A DNA stretch of 64,000 nt, taken from contig CAJNOI010000086.1 of the NCBI GenBank assembly GCA_905250115.1, forward strand, positions 44,801 to 108,800, given 5' to 3'. A program made the translations under genes and the position numbers. How positions within the stretch are numbered: the first letter of the stretch is position 1; each line of letters starts with the position of its first letter. This DNA comes from Adineta steineri (Eukaryota > Rotifera > Eurotatoria > Adinetida > Adinetidae). The notes beneath the pieces are model-generated. The model was not told where the DNA came from, did not search any database, and was given only the letters and a program-made list of their open reading frames with translations. Below, in pieces: positions 43,551 through 54,800 of this stretch.

Positions 43551-43979
43551 ATTTTAGTTTTCTTTTCCAATATTTGAATTACGAAAAAAGTCAACTTCTT
43601 CTAAAATAAATTCACTTTTGTAACAGCATGTTTGTAATTTATATCTTATCGTGTATATTCCAAGAAACAAAAAAGAAAACGAATGAATATGAACTGAAAA
43701 ACTACAAGAAGCGAAGCATACCATCACGCGTAATGCTATATCATAAAAGATGAAACGAAGAAAGAATGAGGCGGATGAAGAGGGATGTATGCGTGTGAGA
43801 GGAAAGAGAGTGTATTATGTGCGATGGACATGACAATATTTAACCTGTTACTTTATTTCAAGACTCTTACCTTCGATCAATACAGTTTTAAAATTTCAAC
43901 CGATTTATAGCAACATTCCAAGGCACCAATTAATTGTTGACATTGATAAAAAAAGTAAAATAAGTATAAAAGCATATAC

Positions 43980-44195
43980 AACATTGAATGAAATCGAGTT
44001 AATGAATTCATGTTTTCATGTTGATCAGATTTATTCTAAAAAATATAACTATAACATATCTATCTCTAATAAGTTTAATAGATTTTCTAGAAAAACATAA
44101 AAAATGAATACAATTAAAAAAACCTTGAAATCTAATAAATATATGGAGTATTTCAGTTGTTCTAATAGAATAAGCATGTCTAAAATACAAGGAGA
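43980..44195. repeat. Direct repeat A, right copy
   Basis: Matches 40983-41215, about 3 kb away. Homology fades after GTCTAAAATACA. Confidence 0.7.
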
Positions 44196-44209
44196 CGACA
44201 GCAGAACGA

Positions 44210-44834
44210 GTGAAATTCTTTTTTTCTTCTATTCTTCGACGTCCTTCGAACAACGACATTATTAAAAATAGAAAAGCATGTTTACATGTTCTATCAATAA
44301 TATTATTTTTATTTTATCCAATAAGAATCATTTGTCTTACAAATATATATATATATGGTAGTATTTGTGGTTCTTTTCTTTTTGTTATGCTCTACATATT
44401 TGAAATTTTACTTTATATGGAAGAACATGATTTGACGAGATGTGAAATAAAAAAACCTATTTATCTTAGTCTCCTACAAGAAATCGGTAAACTTTTAAAT
44501 TTATCGAGTAGTTTAAATAATTCAGATCTCTCTGAAATAGAGACAATCTTTAATAATGTAACTAAAAATATTGTTCGATTGACGAATCTAATGGATTTTC
44601 AGACAAGTACAATATTGAATACAATTGTACGTATCTCTGTTATCACGAAATGCTTTTCAATCAATGTATGAAAAAGATTGTTCTCCAATGTTTGCCAACG
44701 ATATTTTAGATTCAATATTTGTAAATCTTGTTAAAGCTGATTTTGTTGAAATTTGTTTTAAACGACTTCTTTCAAACGAGACAATATTAACTATAGATAA
44801 TATTCTCACTTGTAGGGAAAAAGGAACTGTCTAA
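44210..44834 (+). pseudogene. Frameshifted unknown gene
   Basis: The first frame (to about 44671) has basic and hydrophobic segments (ACLHVLSIILFLFYPIRIIC, SICGSFLFVMLYIFEILLYM), then a helical part (EIGKLLNLSSSLNNSDLSEI, LTNLMDFQTSTILNT). Near 44622 coding-like sequence moves to another frame (LYVSLLSRNAFQSMYEKDCS, ILDSIFVNLVKADFVEICFK) up to 44834. No splice signals fit, so a small indel is likelier than an intron. The family is not recognised. It lies immediately downstream of direct repeat A. Confidence 0.4.
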
Positions 44835-44980
44835 AATACAAAGTGTTTATTCATTTTTTTTCATCAAGATCAGCATAGTTATGTCTTCATTAACTATAAT
44901 TTGTTATTTTTTCCGATTTTTCTCTTAAGTACTAGGAGAGACGGCCATCATTTATTGATATATCACCAACTAAAATAAGA

Positions 44981-45039
44981 TAGTGTGTGTGTGTGTGTGT
45001 GTCTGTGGGTTCATCATCATTCACTCACATACTCAAGAT
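44981..45039. repeat. (GT)n run with decayed hairpin H17
   Basis: About 11 GT units, then CTGTGGG, followed by TCACTCACATACTCAAGAT. The left arm seems to have turned into a GT microsatellite while the right border CTCAAGAT remains. Confidence 0.55.
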
Positions 45040-45902
45040 ATTCTCGATTAATAAGTATATGTAAATAACATTATTTTATTCTTTTAAAATTAATACGATA
45101 AATACATTATTTTCATAGTAAATCGAATACATTTATCATGTTTATTATTGAAAATATTTCTTGAAAAGTTTTCAATAGAAGTTGAATAATATAATTGATT
45201 TTTATGATCTGTTTATCTTCTATTACAATTGTTTGATTTAAATAAAAATATTTTTCTATGAATTAGTTTAAAAACAGAAATAAACAATTCAGGAATCAAT
45301 AAAATGAGAATGAAAATAAATCCGTTGACTAATATTTATATGCATAAATTCTTTTTTATTTTGTTTTCGATCAGATAATAATTATCTTTCCTTTTTACTC
45401 TTTTAATGAATATGAATAAATGTTTAGCTTTTGTTGTTATAATTATTTTTATTTATCATGTGAGAATTATAATGTACAAGGTAAAATTCAGAAAATTTTA
45501 TAGGAACTTTATATAAAATGTAGTCTTTTAGAAATCAATCGATATCGATAATGATTCTACTAAAACAATTTTAGAGATAGTATTAGAAATCAAATTTGAA
45601 TTCCACAGTAAATGTTGGGTTCCTTCTTGAAAACAGAGTCGCTAAGTTGTTCACAAACAGTTTCATTCAATTCGTCAATTCTTTTTTTTTCAAAGCTATT
45701 TATTCTTCTATGTAGTTGTTTTTAGACATTAATAAATAATTCATTCAATACCTTTTCCGATATATTTGTGCTTCTTTCTTCAACTTACTTTTTTCATCAA
45801 AATCGATTCATTTTTCAACAGCATTTAGTTTATTACATTGTCGTTTTTGTTTGATCGTAATCAACACTACTATGATTTGATAAGAACTAGGAAAAGAGAC
45901 AA

Positions 45903-46047
45903 ACAAGAATTAGGGGTATTACTTTATCTTTATTTTATAAAGAAACAAAGTAAGCCTTTATATTTATAAAATAAAGGTAAAGATTTTTGTTACTTTATTC
46001 TTTATTATAAAGTAAAACAAAGATAAAGTAACACCCCTAACAAAAAT
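45903..46047. mobile_element. hAT-type MITE, 129 bp, with 8-bp target duplication
   Basis: The element itself is 45911-46039. Terminal inverted repeats TAGGGGTRTTACTTTATC continue as TTT-TTTTA with few mismatches. Flanks ACAAGAAT (45903-45910) and ACAAAAAT (46040-46047) are an 8-bp duplication with one mismatch. The interior is short and nearly palindromic, with no coding capacity. The 8-bp duplication and TAGGG ends point to hAT. It is unrelated in sequence to the insert at 11056. Confidence 0.75.
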
Positions 46048-46686
46048 TACTTTGCACAATTACATACGAATACAACGAACAAAGAAGCATCGTATATATA
46101 AAACATTTCTTTTCATTTAATCTACTCATTTTTCACCTTCGTAATCGACTCTTTTCAAATATTTTGTTGATTCTCACTTTGTCTTCTAAGGTAGGTTAAT
46201 GTTATTCGGTCATAATTTCATGTTTATATCAGATAATAGTATTATTGATGTTGTGTACAGAAATATTCTTATTAGTTACATTCAAAAATATTATTCACGT
46301 GTTTATGTGGATAAGGCAGTAAATAAACTGATATCAATGAGAACAAGTAACATGGATTGACGCGATTCACTAGGTTCCCTGACTGTACAAGTTCTGCGGA
46401 CGAACATGTATAAAAACAGTCGTTTGAGAGATTAAGACCCTGATTATAGTCAAGGGAACGTTAGGTTGTTAGGAGCATATCGTAGAGGACTTTTGCAAAT
46501 ATTTGATCGACACGAACAACACAAACTTTCGCCCATACAATAATGAGGAAAACTATGAGTCAAATATCCTGTAGACAAACAAGTGAACCTATAATCAATT
46601 TCAGGATTAAGACGCTGACTACAGTCAAAAAAATAATATTTTAGTTATTTAGATAATGACAGCATATTACATAATAATTGGGGAAA

Positions 46687-46730
46687 AAGGGTGTGGGTGT
46701 ATGATTAATACAACATCCACACTCATCGTC
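46687..46730. repeat. Telomere-like hairpin H18
   Basis: Left AAGGGTGTGGGTGTATG, right CAACATCCACACTCATC; short loop. Confidence 0.65.
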
Positions 46731-46966
46731 AGACCCAGTCTCGTTTCATTAATTAATTATAACATATTATTCTTTTATTCTTTTGATTTACATCAAAGTT
46801 TGAAAAAAACCGACATATGAATATTATAAATAAATGAAACAATAATAGAGAAAATATCACCTTCTTTTTTTGGCTATAAAAATCACAGAATTTATTCGAT
46901 AATTATATATAGATTAAACAGATAACATATAAGAACTCTATACTATTTTTAGTTCCTTGAATTGAC

Positions 46967-48531
46967 ATGGCCACTGCTGTTCTACCAAATGATGACTTTT
47001 ACACAAACACCGATGATAAATGTCTCGAAATATTCTCACTTATTTGGCTCGATGCGAATATAAACGTTAAAGATACTCGAGATACAGAAATGAAGTTGCG
47101 TTTTATTATTAATCATATCAAGAAATTTAAAGATGTAAAACAATGTCAACATTATATTGAACAAACATCACAAAAAGATCGATTAATACTTATTGTTAGT
47201 GGTCGATTCGGACGAGAATTAGTACCCTACATTCATCAACTTAGACAAGTTATATCAATTTATGTTTATTGTATGGATAAGAATAGTAATGAACAATGGG
47301 CTCTAAAATTTGTAAAAGTAAAATTCTTCTAAAAGCTGTTTGTTTTATTTTATCATTTTTTTCATAGGTCATATCCGTTGTAGTTGATCTTGATGAACTT
47401 GTCTCTCAAATTACAAGAGATCATAAAATTCAGAAAAAGGTAGAAGAACCATTACCAATTTATACTTTCACAACAAATGTTGATGCAGGAAATTCAACAA
47501 CAGGTGTTAATGGACAATTTGTTTTTTCTCAGGTTCTTATTGATTGTCTTTTACGATTAAAATCAACTGAAATAGACAAAAATGAGCTTATTAATTGTTG
47601 TCAAAATGAATATGAAGGGAATTCTTGGCAGTTAAATAATCTTCATGAATTTGAAAAAGATTATACACCTGATAAAGTTGTATGGTGGTACACAAGAGAA
47701 TCATTCTTTTATAAAACTCTTAATGCAGCTTTACGTACACAAAATATTCATATGATTTTTTTATTTCGTACATTTATTTATGATATTTATCGCCAATTGC
47801 AAAAATATCAATCTAAACATCCTTTGCAAGTTTATCGAAGTCAACTAATGTCGTGGGATGAGTTAGATAGTCTTAAAAATAATATTGGCCAGTACATTTC
47901 TATAAATTCAATGTTTTCTACTAGTAAACAACGTACAACAGCTCTCTTTCTCCTGGGTGATATAACTACAAAGAGTGATTTAGAACGAGTATTATTTGAA
48001 ATTGATGCTGATCCTAAGATAGCCACTACAAAACCATTTGCTGATATTAGTAAACATAGTTATTTTCCAGACGAATCAGAAGTTCTCTTTATGATTGGTT
48101 CCATTTTTCGTCTTAATAATATTAAACGTAATGGTGACCAAATATGGATCATTAAAATGACTTTATGTAATGATAATGAACATGATTTAAAACAAGTTCT
48201 TATGTATATGAAACAACAAATTGAAAATGAAGAAATAAATCTTCGAACATTAGGAAATGTATTATGGGAAATGGGTAAATTTGATTTAGCTGAAAAATAT
48301 TTTATTCGTTTGTTGAAACAGCTTCCATCGGATGATCCATTACATATCAGTTTATATGAAGATCTTGGTAAACTCGCATCACAGAGAGGTGCTTATGATA
48401 TGAGTATGAAATGGCGTCAAAAACTACTTACATTCAAAGAGGAAAATCTATTAGCTACCAATGCTAGTGTTAATAAAACAAACAATTCCATCGGTAAGTT
48501 TATTGAAAGAAAATCTCTGATTTTCGAATGA
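46967..48531 (+). CDS. Arginine ADP-ribosyltransferase with TPR region, copy 2
   Basis: Exon 1 46967-47317 (ATG, MATAVLPND), a 50-bp intron, exon 2 from 47368. Read through to the stop at 48531 it gives 504 residues. Better, a GGTAAGTTT donor at 48494 ends exon 2 at 48493 (phase 1) and links to an acceptor at 49008 (next entry). The N-terminal alpha/beta domain (IWLDANINVKDT, CQHYIEQTSQKDRLILIVSG, ISIYVYCMDK) matches copy 1. ART triad: QVYRSQLM, SINSMFSTSK, DESEVLFMIG. A short TPR region follows (LGNVLWEMGKFDLAEKYF, YEDLGKLASQRGAYDMSMKW). Cytosolic mono-ADP-ribosylation is inferred, as for copy 1. Confidence 0.8.
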
Positions 48532-49008
48532 GCAATTTACATAAAAATGAGTTTTTTATTGCCGAAAAAAATCTTTAAAAACTAAAAAAAGGTGAAACTG
48601 GTTGAGAGAAATAAATATTCCTTTAAGCAGAATTTTGTTTTCCGTTTATCAGTTAGTTATTTTAGATGACAGAAAATTTCTTAGAATTGAAATCAAATCG
48701 ATACATTCAATATTGACTAACATCAACTCTATTTATATTTTATCTTTTCCTGTTATTAAACCGTTATACATTTTTTACAATAACATTAATATTTAGTTTC
48801 TTCGTTTATTTATCTAAATATTTGGTGAGAGAACACATTATTAAAATATGTTATGATGAATATAGTTTGGTGAAGTTTCTGATGAAGGAGATATTCTGAT
48901 CATATAACGAACTTTGTAAAATGTTGTATTTTTTAGATGTGTTTTTCTGCAAACATGAAAAAAACTACTTATAACACCAGAATTTTACATTTATCATTTT
49001 TGTTGTAG

Positions 49009-50813
49009 AGCAATCGAATGATGTCGAGTGTGCTCTGCTTGATTCTCTCGGTGGGAAAGAAGACCCTATTCTTGCCGATACACAAACGATTATAAATCAA
49101 ATAAAGGACGTCATGACACAGACGTATGAATTGCATGAGTTCACTACACCTCGCTACTTTTTCATTCTTCCGGCAAAATACAGTGATTGGACAACGCTAA
49201 ACACGGTGCAAGAGTGGTATCACCTCCATTACAAACTCTATTTTCTATGTGAATGTTCAGATGAGCCCGATAAAATGCATGTAGCTCCACATAACGGCTA
49301 TTCGATTAAAAATACAAGAGAATTCATCATCAGGTATGGACCTTATTTACGAACAACATTGAAAATTACTCAGGTCCTACTCAAACTTGAAAGTTTTGTT
49401 ATTCCACAATTGGATAGTGTGTCAGACCCTGTTGATACCGATATAGATACGATGTTACCGATACTTGATAAGCAAAAAGAGATGGAACAGCAGTTAAACT
49501 TGGTTGGGAAATTACTCGACCGAGTCGACCATCGATGGGCACAGCCAAAGTCCACAATATTCGGACAACATAAGTCACGTGGAGTGCCACTTCAAGGAGC
49601 AGATCTGCGCGATGTTGAAACATATCTGAGCGTTGTCGATAATAAACATAGTTTAGGAAACCTGTACCGAACAGTCACCGTTGATGGACATGTGCATTGG
49701 GTGTGCCGAGAGCACTATGATGATATCAGCTTTAATAATGCGATGTTCAAATATATCGATCAGTTGGAAGCCATGGGAGGTGAATTCGATACGAAAACCA
49801 AAGAAGCAGTAGTGAGTTCAAAGGATTTGAGTAGAAAGAGTGTCAAAATATTGCGTAAAGCTCTCACCAAAGGTTTCAATGTTCTGAAATTGACATTTAA
49901 AGAGTGTACACTGAAGGAAGATGATCTTGCCAAGTTACTTAATGTTGTCATTAATCGCTCTTCGGTTCGGTGTCTTAACATGTTTGCAGTTTGTGTTTCA
50001 AATCTGCTTGGAAATACGAAGTATGTCTGCAAGTGCATGACTGCAGAATTCAATAATCAATCTTTTCAAGTTCGCTTCTGCGACAGTTACCAAGATGGAC
50101 ATACGTCAATGCTTACTCAACTCTTGCAGCAAAACAAGATACGTCGAATGTTCGATTTTTCTGCTTCTGACTTTATGGGCCACGAACGTGAACTTCAGAA
50201 GTGCTTTGAAACGAAAGGAATGGTGACAGGATTGATTATGGAACATTCCAACAATATTGATGTCATAGATGCTCTGTTTAATTCTAAAATGAAAACATTA
50301 TATCAATTAAAATTCAACAATTCGTTGCAGGTACCATCGACTTTATCTCGTTTCTGTGAAATGTTGAAAACCAATCAAACACTAAAAGAAATCGATATTA
50401 TGGATCAGACTGGTTTCGAAGACGAAACTTTCATTGTTAATCTTTTGAATACTGTGAAAGAACATAAATCAATCAAGCATCTCAGTCTGCATGTAAAAAA
50501 TATTCAACAATCGGATCGAAAAGAAGCTAGTCTGAGTGAATCATTGAAAAATCATCAATTTATTTCACGACTCCGTATGTCTGAATCTGTTATCACACAT
50601 GAACTCACACACGCATTTATTCAAGCCTCTCGAGAACGTCACTCCTTAAGACATCTCGAGTTTTATCGTACGCAAGTAAATACCGATGATGTTCAACAGC
50701 TAAAATCCTTATACAAAAACCACAGTTTGATGTACCTGAAGATGTCAGAACAGCCATATTGGTACGCAATGCTGGAAGAGACAAATGGAAGGCTTACAAG
50801 GGGTAAGAACTAA
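49009..50813 (+). CDS. Exon with unnamed domain plus LRR-like tail
   Basis: Open from an acceptor (TGTTGTAG, 49008) to the stop at 50813; first ATG 49113. Joined to the ART exon at 48493 (phase 1) it would make one 1093-residue protein. The first ~170 residues carry PRYFFILPAKYSDWT, KLYFLCECSDEPDKMHVAPH, NGYS and EFIIRYGPYLRTTLKI. From memory this pattern recurs in predicted proteins of Mucoromycota-type fungi and some invertebrates, without a named function. The rest is helical and LRR-like (SRKSVKILRKALTKGFNVLK, NQTLKEIDIMDQTGFEDETF, HRSLRHLEFYRTQV). Base composition is visibly less AT-rich than the ART exons. A strong GGTAAGA donor at 50803 hints at a further exon, so the stop at 50813 may be intronic. 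Confidence 0.55.
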
Positions 50814-52629
50814 GATATGTATTTCATTCATTTTTCGCGCGATACCAAAATTTGATATAAGGATAGTACATCAGGTGAACAACTGTATACCAAAATACTC
50901 GTTGATATTCCATAGTAGTCTGACGTAAGATCTTATTCGATCTCTAGGTATTGGGTGTGCTAGTACAGTTTAGCTTTTAAAACATTGTCATATCTATATC
51001 TTATCCTTATGACAGTAGAACATGACATGACCAAAATATCTTTTTGCAATAGGAAACTTCATTTCAATTAGAGACATTTTGTGTTTGCATAAAGAATGTA
51101 TGCATGAAACGATTAGCCAACATGTGTCGAAACATAAGGCAACTAGAACTGATCACGATTCGAATAGTACTGAAATGCATTTTCCTCAAACGCTTATTGA
51201 CGTTTGCTTTTGTTCGGCCAAGACTATTCACATGGCTTATGATAAACAATATCTATAACATTTTGTACTTTCTTCACATAAAATGTTTATCATCTCCGTT
51301 TCTAGTTCATAAATTTCGAAGTGGACTAAACTGAATCCACTGGAATAATCATTGTTTCGCGCTGATTGACAACGAGAAGTATTGAGAATAAGCCACATAT
51401 GTTCGGTTTTTGTTTACAATATACATACGATATTCGTTGTAGAGGCATTGATCATCATATTTAACTGAACTCATATAATATGAAATTTAAAAACTAATTC
51501 AAAATCAAAAATCTTTTATTTAAAAAGCTTAAAATAATATTTTTTGATATTTTAATGATTAGCAAATAAACAATTTGAAATTCTTTTTCCACTCAAAATA
51601 AAAATTAATTATGTACAAACAAAATAGAGAACGTAAAGAGATTAAACTAGCCTTTAAAAAAACAGTAACATATGGGTAAATATGAGAAATAGAAATCTTT
51701 CTTTTAATATTAAATCGATATATTTGTAGAAATTGTGTCAAGAAAAAAAGTTGAAATAATTTTGTATGATTATGAATAATGTTCACAATTCTTCTCTCAT
51801 CCACTTTATTCTCTTTTATTGAAAATGATTTCGATGCGAGTGAGATTAGTTCTTGATACTTTAACATCTGTTTAAAAAATCATCACGACTTTAAGTTCTC
51901 TTTCTATTATGATAGAAAAAGACCTTCAACTTCATTCTCATTCATCCATAGAATTGATCAATCTTCTTTATTTGTGAATCAAAGTTATTTCTTTTTTGTT
52001 AAAGTAAGAAAAAAATCTTATTCAATTCCAAAATCTGTCTTTTTCATTATTCATTCTTAAGAATATTTGTTAAACAAAAAAACAAAAATGTAACAATGTT
52101 CTTGTATAGTTTTTAACAAAAAATGTTCAGAGAATTTAGTTTTATTGAATCAGGATTCTATATAAAAAAAACTTTGTTTGTGAAATAAATATTGAAACTA
52201 AAAAATGTAAAGGAATAAAATATTCTCTTTCAAATATCTTCCTTATCTTTGTCTCATTCTAATTAAATTTACAACACAGAATATCATATAGATTTATATC
52301 AATAAGTATTTAAATATTTCATTTCATTGTCGCTTCAGATGATTTTAAATAAAAATATTTTTATTTTCATAACTAAAAATAAATTCCTAGATTTTATCTT
52401 TGAAATTTTTTTTAAAAATAAACAAATCCATTGAGATGAAACTAGTTAAATTTTATTTTCAAATATAAAAACAATTTTATCAAATAAATTTTAAATTAAA
52501 TTAAATTCAGATTACGATTAATTCAACTGAAATCATTTTTATTTTATTACATTTTAAAATAACACGTTTTTATTCACATATTTATTCATCAATTTCATTT
52601 AGATATAAACAAAATCATTTTCCTTTTAG
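50814..52629. other. Very AT-rich 1.8-kb stretch
   Basis: No supported gene; open frames at 51.1 and 51.6-51.9 kb look like chance. It is either intergenic or one long intron between a phase-1 donor at 50803 and a phase-1 acceptor at 52629. No B-box exon for the NHL remnant was found. Confidence 0.4.
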
Positions 52630-53561
52630 AACAATCAGTTCTTTTCAATCATATTAATATCAACACCAAATGGAAACAACATGGAATTACTATTGCTGGA
52701 GGAAATGGACGAGGCAATCAATTAAATCAACTCTCTCGTCCTCAAGGTATCTATGTGAATGATGATCATCAAACTATTTATATTGCTGATTTCGGGAATG
52801 ATCGTATCGTTGAATGGAAATATGGAGCAAAGAATGGTCAAGTTGTTGCAGGTGGGAATGAAAAAGGAGATCGAAGCGATCAATTGAATTATCCAACAGA
52901 TGTGATTGTTGACAAAAAGAATAATTCTCTCATCATTTGTGATTATGGAAACAAACGATTAGTACGATGGTCTCGTCAAAATGGTGAAAATGGAGAAACA
53001 ATCATTTCCGATATTCATTGCTATGGTCTGACAATAGATAAGAATGTAGATCTTTACGTCTCTGACTATGTGAAAAATGAAGTGAGACGATGGAAACAAG
53101 GAGAGAAAGAAGGAACAATAGTAGTACGTGGAAATGGAAAAGGAAAGCATCTCAATCAATTCCATTGCCCTACTCATATCTTCGTTGATAAAGATCATTC
53201 AGTTTATGTATCGGATTCTTTTAATAATCGTGTAATGAAATGGATGAAAGGTGCAAAAGAAGGTATTGTTGTTGCTAGTGGAAAGGACGAAGGAAATAGT
53301 TTGACACAGTTGTCTTCTCCCTATGGGGTGATTGTCGATCATTTGGGTAGTGTTTATGTAGCTGATCGTTACAATGATCGAATAATGCGTTAGTGTGAAG
53401 GATCTTGTGAAGGTAGTATTGTTGTTGGTGAAAATGGAAAAGGAGCAAAACCAAATCAGTTTCGTTATCCTACAGATTTATCATTCGATGTTCAAGGTAA
53501 TCTCTATGTTGTCGATCACGGAAATCATCGAATACAAAAATTTTATATTGATTTGAATTAA
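52630..53561 (+). pseudogene. Broken NHL-propeller exon, paralogue of the 17.5-kb gene
   Basis: After an acceptor (CCTTTTAG) the frame runs AACACC-AAATGGAAACAACATG and six NHL blades parallel to 17530-18428 (KWKQHGITIAGGNGRG, DIHCYGLTIDKN for the odd third blade). At 53391-53393 the Trp codon of RIMRWCEG (TGG in the paralogue at 18253) is TAG. The frame then stays open to TAA at 53559, covering the last blade. The acceptor has the same phase 1 as in the paralogue, but no B-box/coiled-coil exon is visible upstream. It is a 5'-incomplete copy with one nonsense change, or a young pseudogene. Confidence 0.75.
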
Positions 53562-53937
53562 ATTTGTTGATGTTGATGGTGGAATGAATAACTAAATTTT
53601 TTTTGAAAATACTTTTGTTTTATTTGATTGAAAAAAAATAGATGTAGAAAATTCATAATAAATTATTTTTAATAATTATATTAAGTTTGATTTATAGATA
53701 AATATCTGTTTCGATGTATTTTATTAAAATAAATTAATTTTTTATATTTTTGATTTTAAAATAATAAAATAAAAGTTTAATTTATTTGTTAATTTTGTTG
53801 TAATTGATTTGGTATTGTATTTTAATAATTAAAATTGAATTTTCTGATTCAATTGAGATACATATAGAAGTGAGTTTATAATTCTATTGAGGATGAGATA
53901 ATGTGAGAGAACAGGAAAGGTAAGATAGAAGAATATT
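53562..53937. other. Intergenic, no gene seen
   Basis: Very AT-rich sequence after the broken NHL exon; nothing recognised. Confidence 0.4.
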
Positions 53938-53990
53938 GGATTCCCTCTAATAATGTCGAAAGTAAAAATATCGAAAATAAAAATATCGAA
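53938..53990. repeat. Dispersed repeat, copy 2 (GTCGAAAGTAAAAAT type)
   Basis: TGGATTCCCTCTAATAAT, then GTCGAAAGTAAAAATATCG and AAAATAAAAATATCGAA. Relative of 21295-21375. Confidence 0.5.
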
Positions 53991-54003
53991 TAGTGACCAC
54001 ATC

Positions 54004-54073
54004 GTGGTGTGGGTGTGGGTAAGGATGCGGATATCAGAGTAAGGCTAATGTAATAACCACACCCACACCCAGA
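54004..54073. repeat. Telomere-like hairpin H19
   Basis: Left GTGGTGTGGGTGTGGGTAAG, right AACCACACCCACACCCAGAT. Confidence 0.75.
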
Positions 54074-54160
54074 TATTTTATACACATTACATTCGTATTT
54101 TCAATGATATTTTGTTATGAAGTATAAATAGTTTGTATTTTTTTCAATTTTGATTTCAAT

Positions 54161-54800
54161 ATGTTACAAAAATATTTATCTCTTAAATATGATCTATTAT
54201 CTGTTATAACATTCAATATTCGTGTCGATATTGTTGAACATAATCCAGATAATAATTGTAAAAAAAAGAATCTACCGTTTAATTAAAATAATTGGAAAAT
54301 GGAAACCAACTATTCTATGTGTAGAAGAACCATTAACTGATCAATTTCAACATCGGCAATCTCATTTACCAAGTTATTATCAATCAACTGGTTCTCAACT
54401 CGATTTTCAAGAGCGATTTTATACAATAATCAAATATTGAAATTATTAGATCAAGATTATTTTTAGTTATCGAAAATACCTCAAACATTAAATATTGCAC
54501 GTTTTCAATTATTATCCAATGAATCAATAAACTTATTTGTTTTTAATAAGAAAATATCCGACAGATGTTCTTCTATTACTTGGAGATTTCAATAGTATTC
54601 CACAACAAAAACTTGTAACATCTTAAGATCATCTGAACTTCTCTACAATACTTGGACAATTTGTAAAACTCATTCGTCAACATTTCATGATTAGCTTGGT
54701 TCAATAATCAATACTTATGGTCTTCACATCGATAGCATGTTGATTGGACTTTATATCAAAATTCTTTAGATAAAACTCGATATTTACAACCGAAATTTAT
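54161..54800 (+). pseudogene. Decayed endonuclease/exonuclease/phosphatase-family gene
   Basis: ATG 54161 starts MLQKYLSLKYDLLSVITFNI, then R-D-VEHNPDNN. After a shift comes RIYRLIKIIGKWKPTILCVE (the conserved Glu of the family), then SYYQSTGSQ. After further shifts and stops comes DVLLLLGDFNSIP (the family GDFN motif), then YGLHIDSML near the end. The motif order is that of EEP-fold hydrolases (CCR4/APE-like). Several frameshifts and stops make it a clear pseudogene. It starts about 90 bp after hairpin H19. Confidence 0.6.

Larger units (their letters stand above)
44835..46966. other. 2.1-kb gene-free stretch with MITE and hairpins
   Basis: No supported gene. Holds hairpin H17, the MITE at 45911-46039 and H18. 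A 24-bp near-repeat (GATTAAGACCCTGATTATAG against GATTAAGACGCTGACTACAG) lies at about 46431 and 46604. Confidence 0.5.

Noticed and set aside
41009-44259. Two similar minus-strand frames (RTTDILHTFVRFQGFF type) as a small gene family
   Set aside because: They lie within the direct repeat A copies; similarity is explained by the repeat, and low-complexity hydrophobic reading does not support a protein.
44985-45005. (GT)n tract as a functional element
   Set aside because: A common microsatellite; the only notable point is that it seems to replace a hairpin arm, which is recorded under H17.
51559-51867. Minus-strand frame as the missing B-box exon of the broken NHL gene
   Set aside because: Wrong strand, and no paired Cys/His of a B-box.
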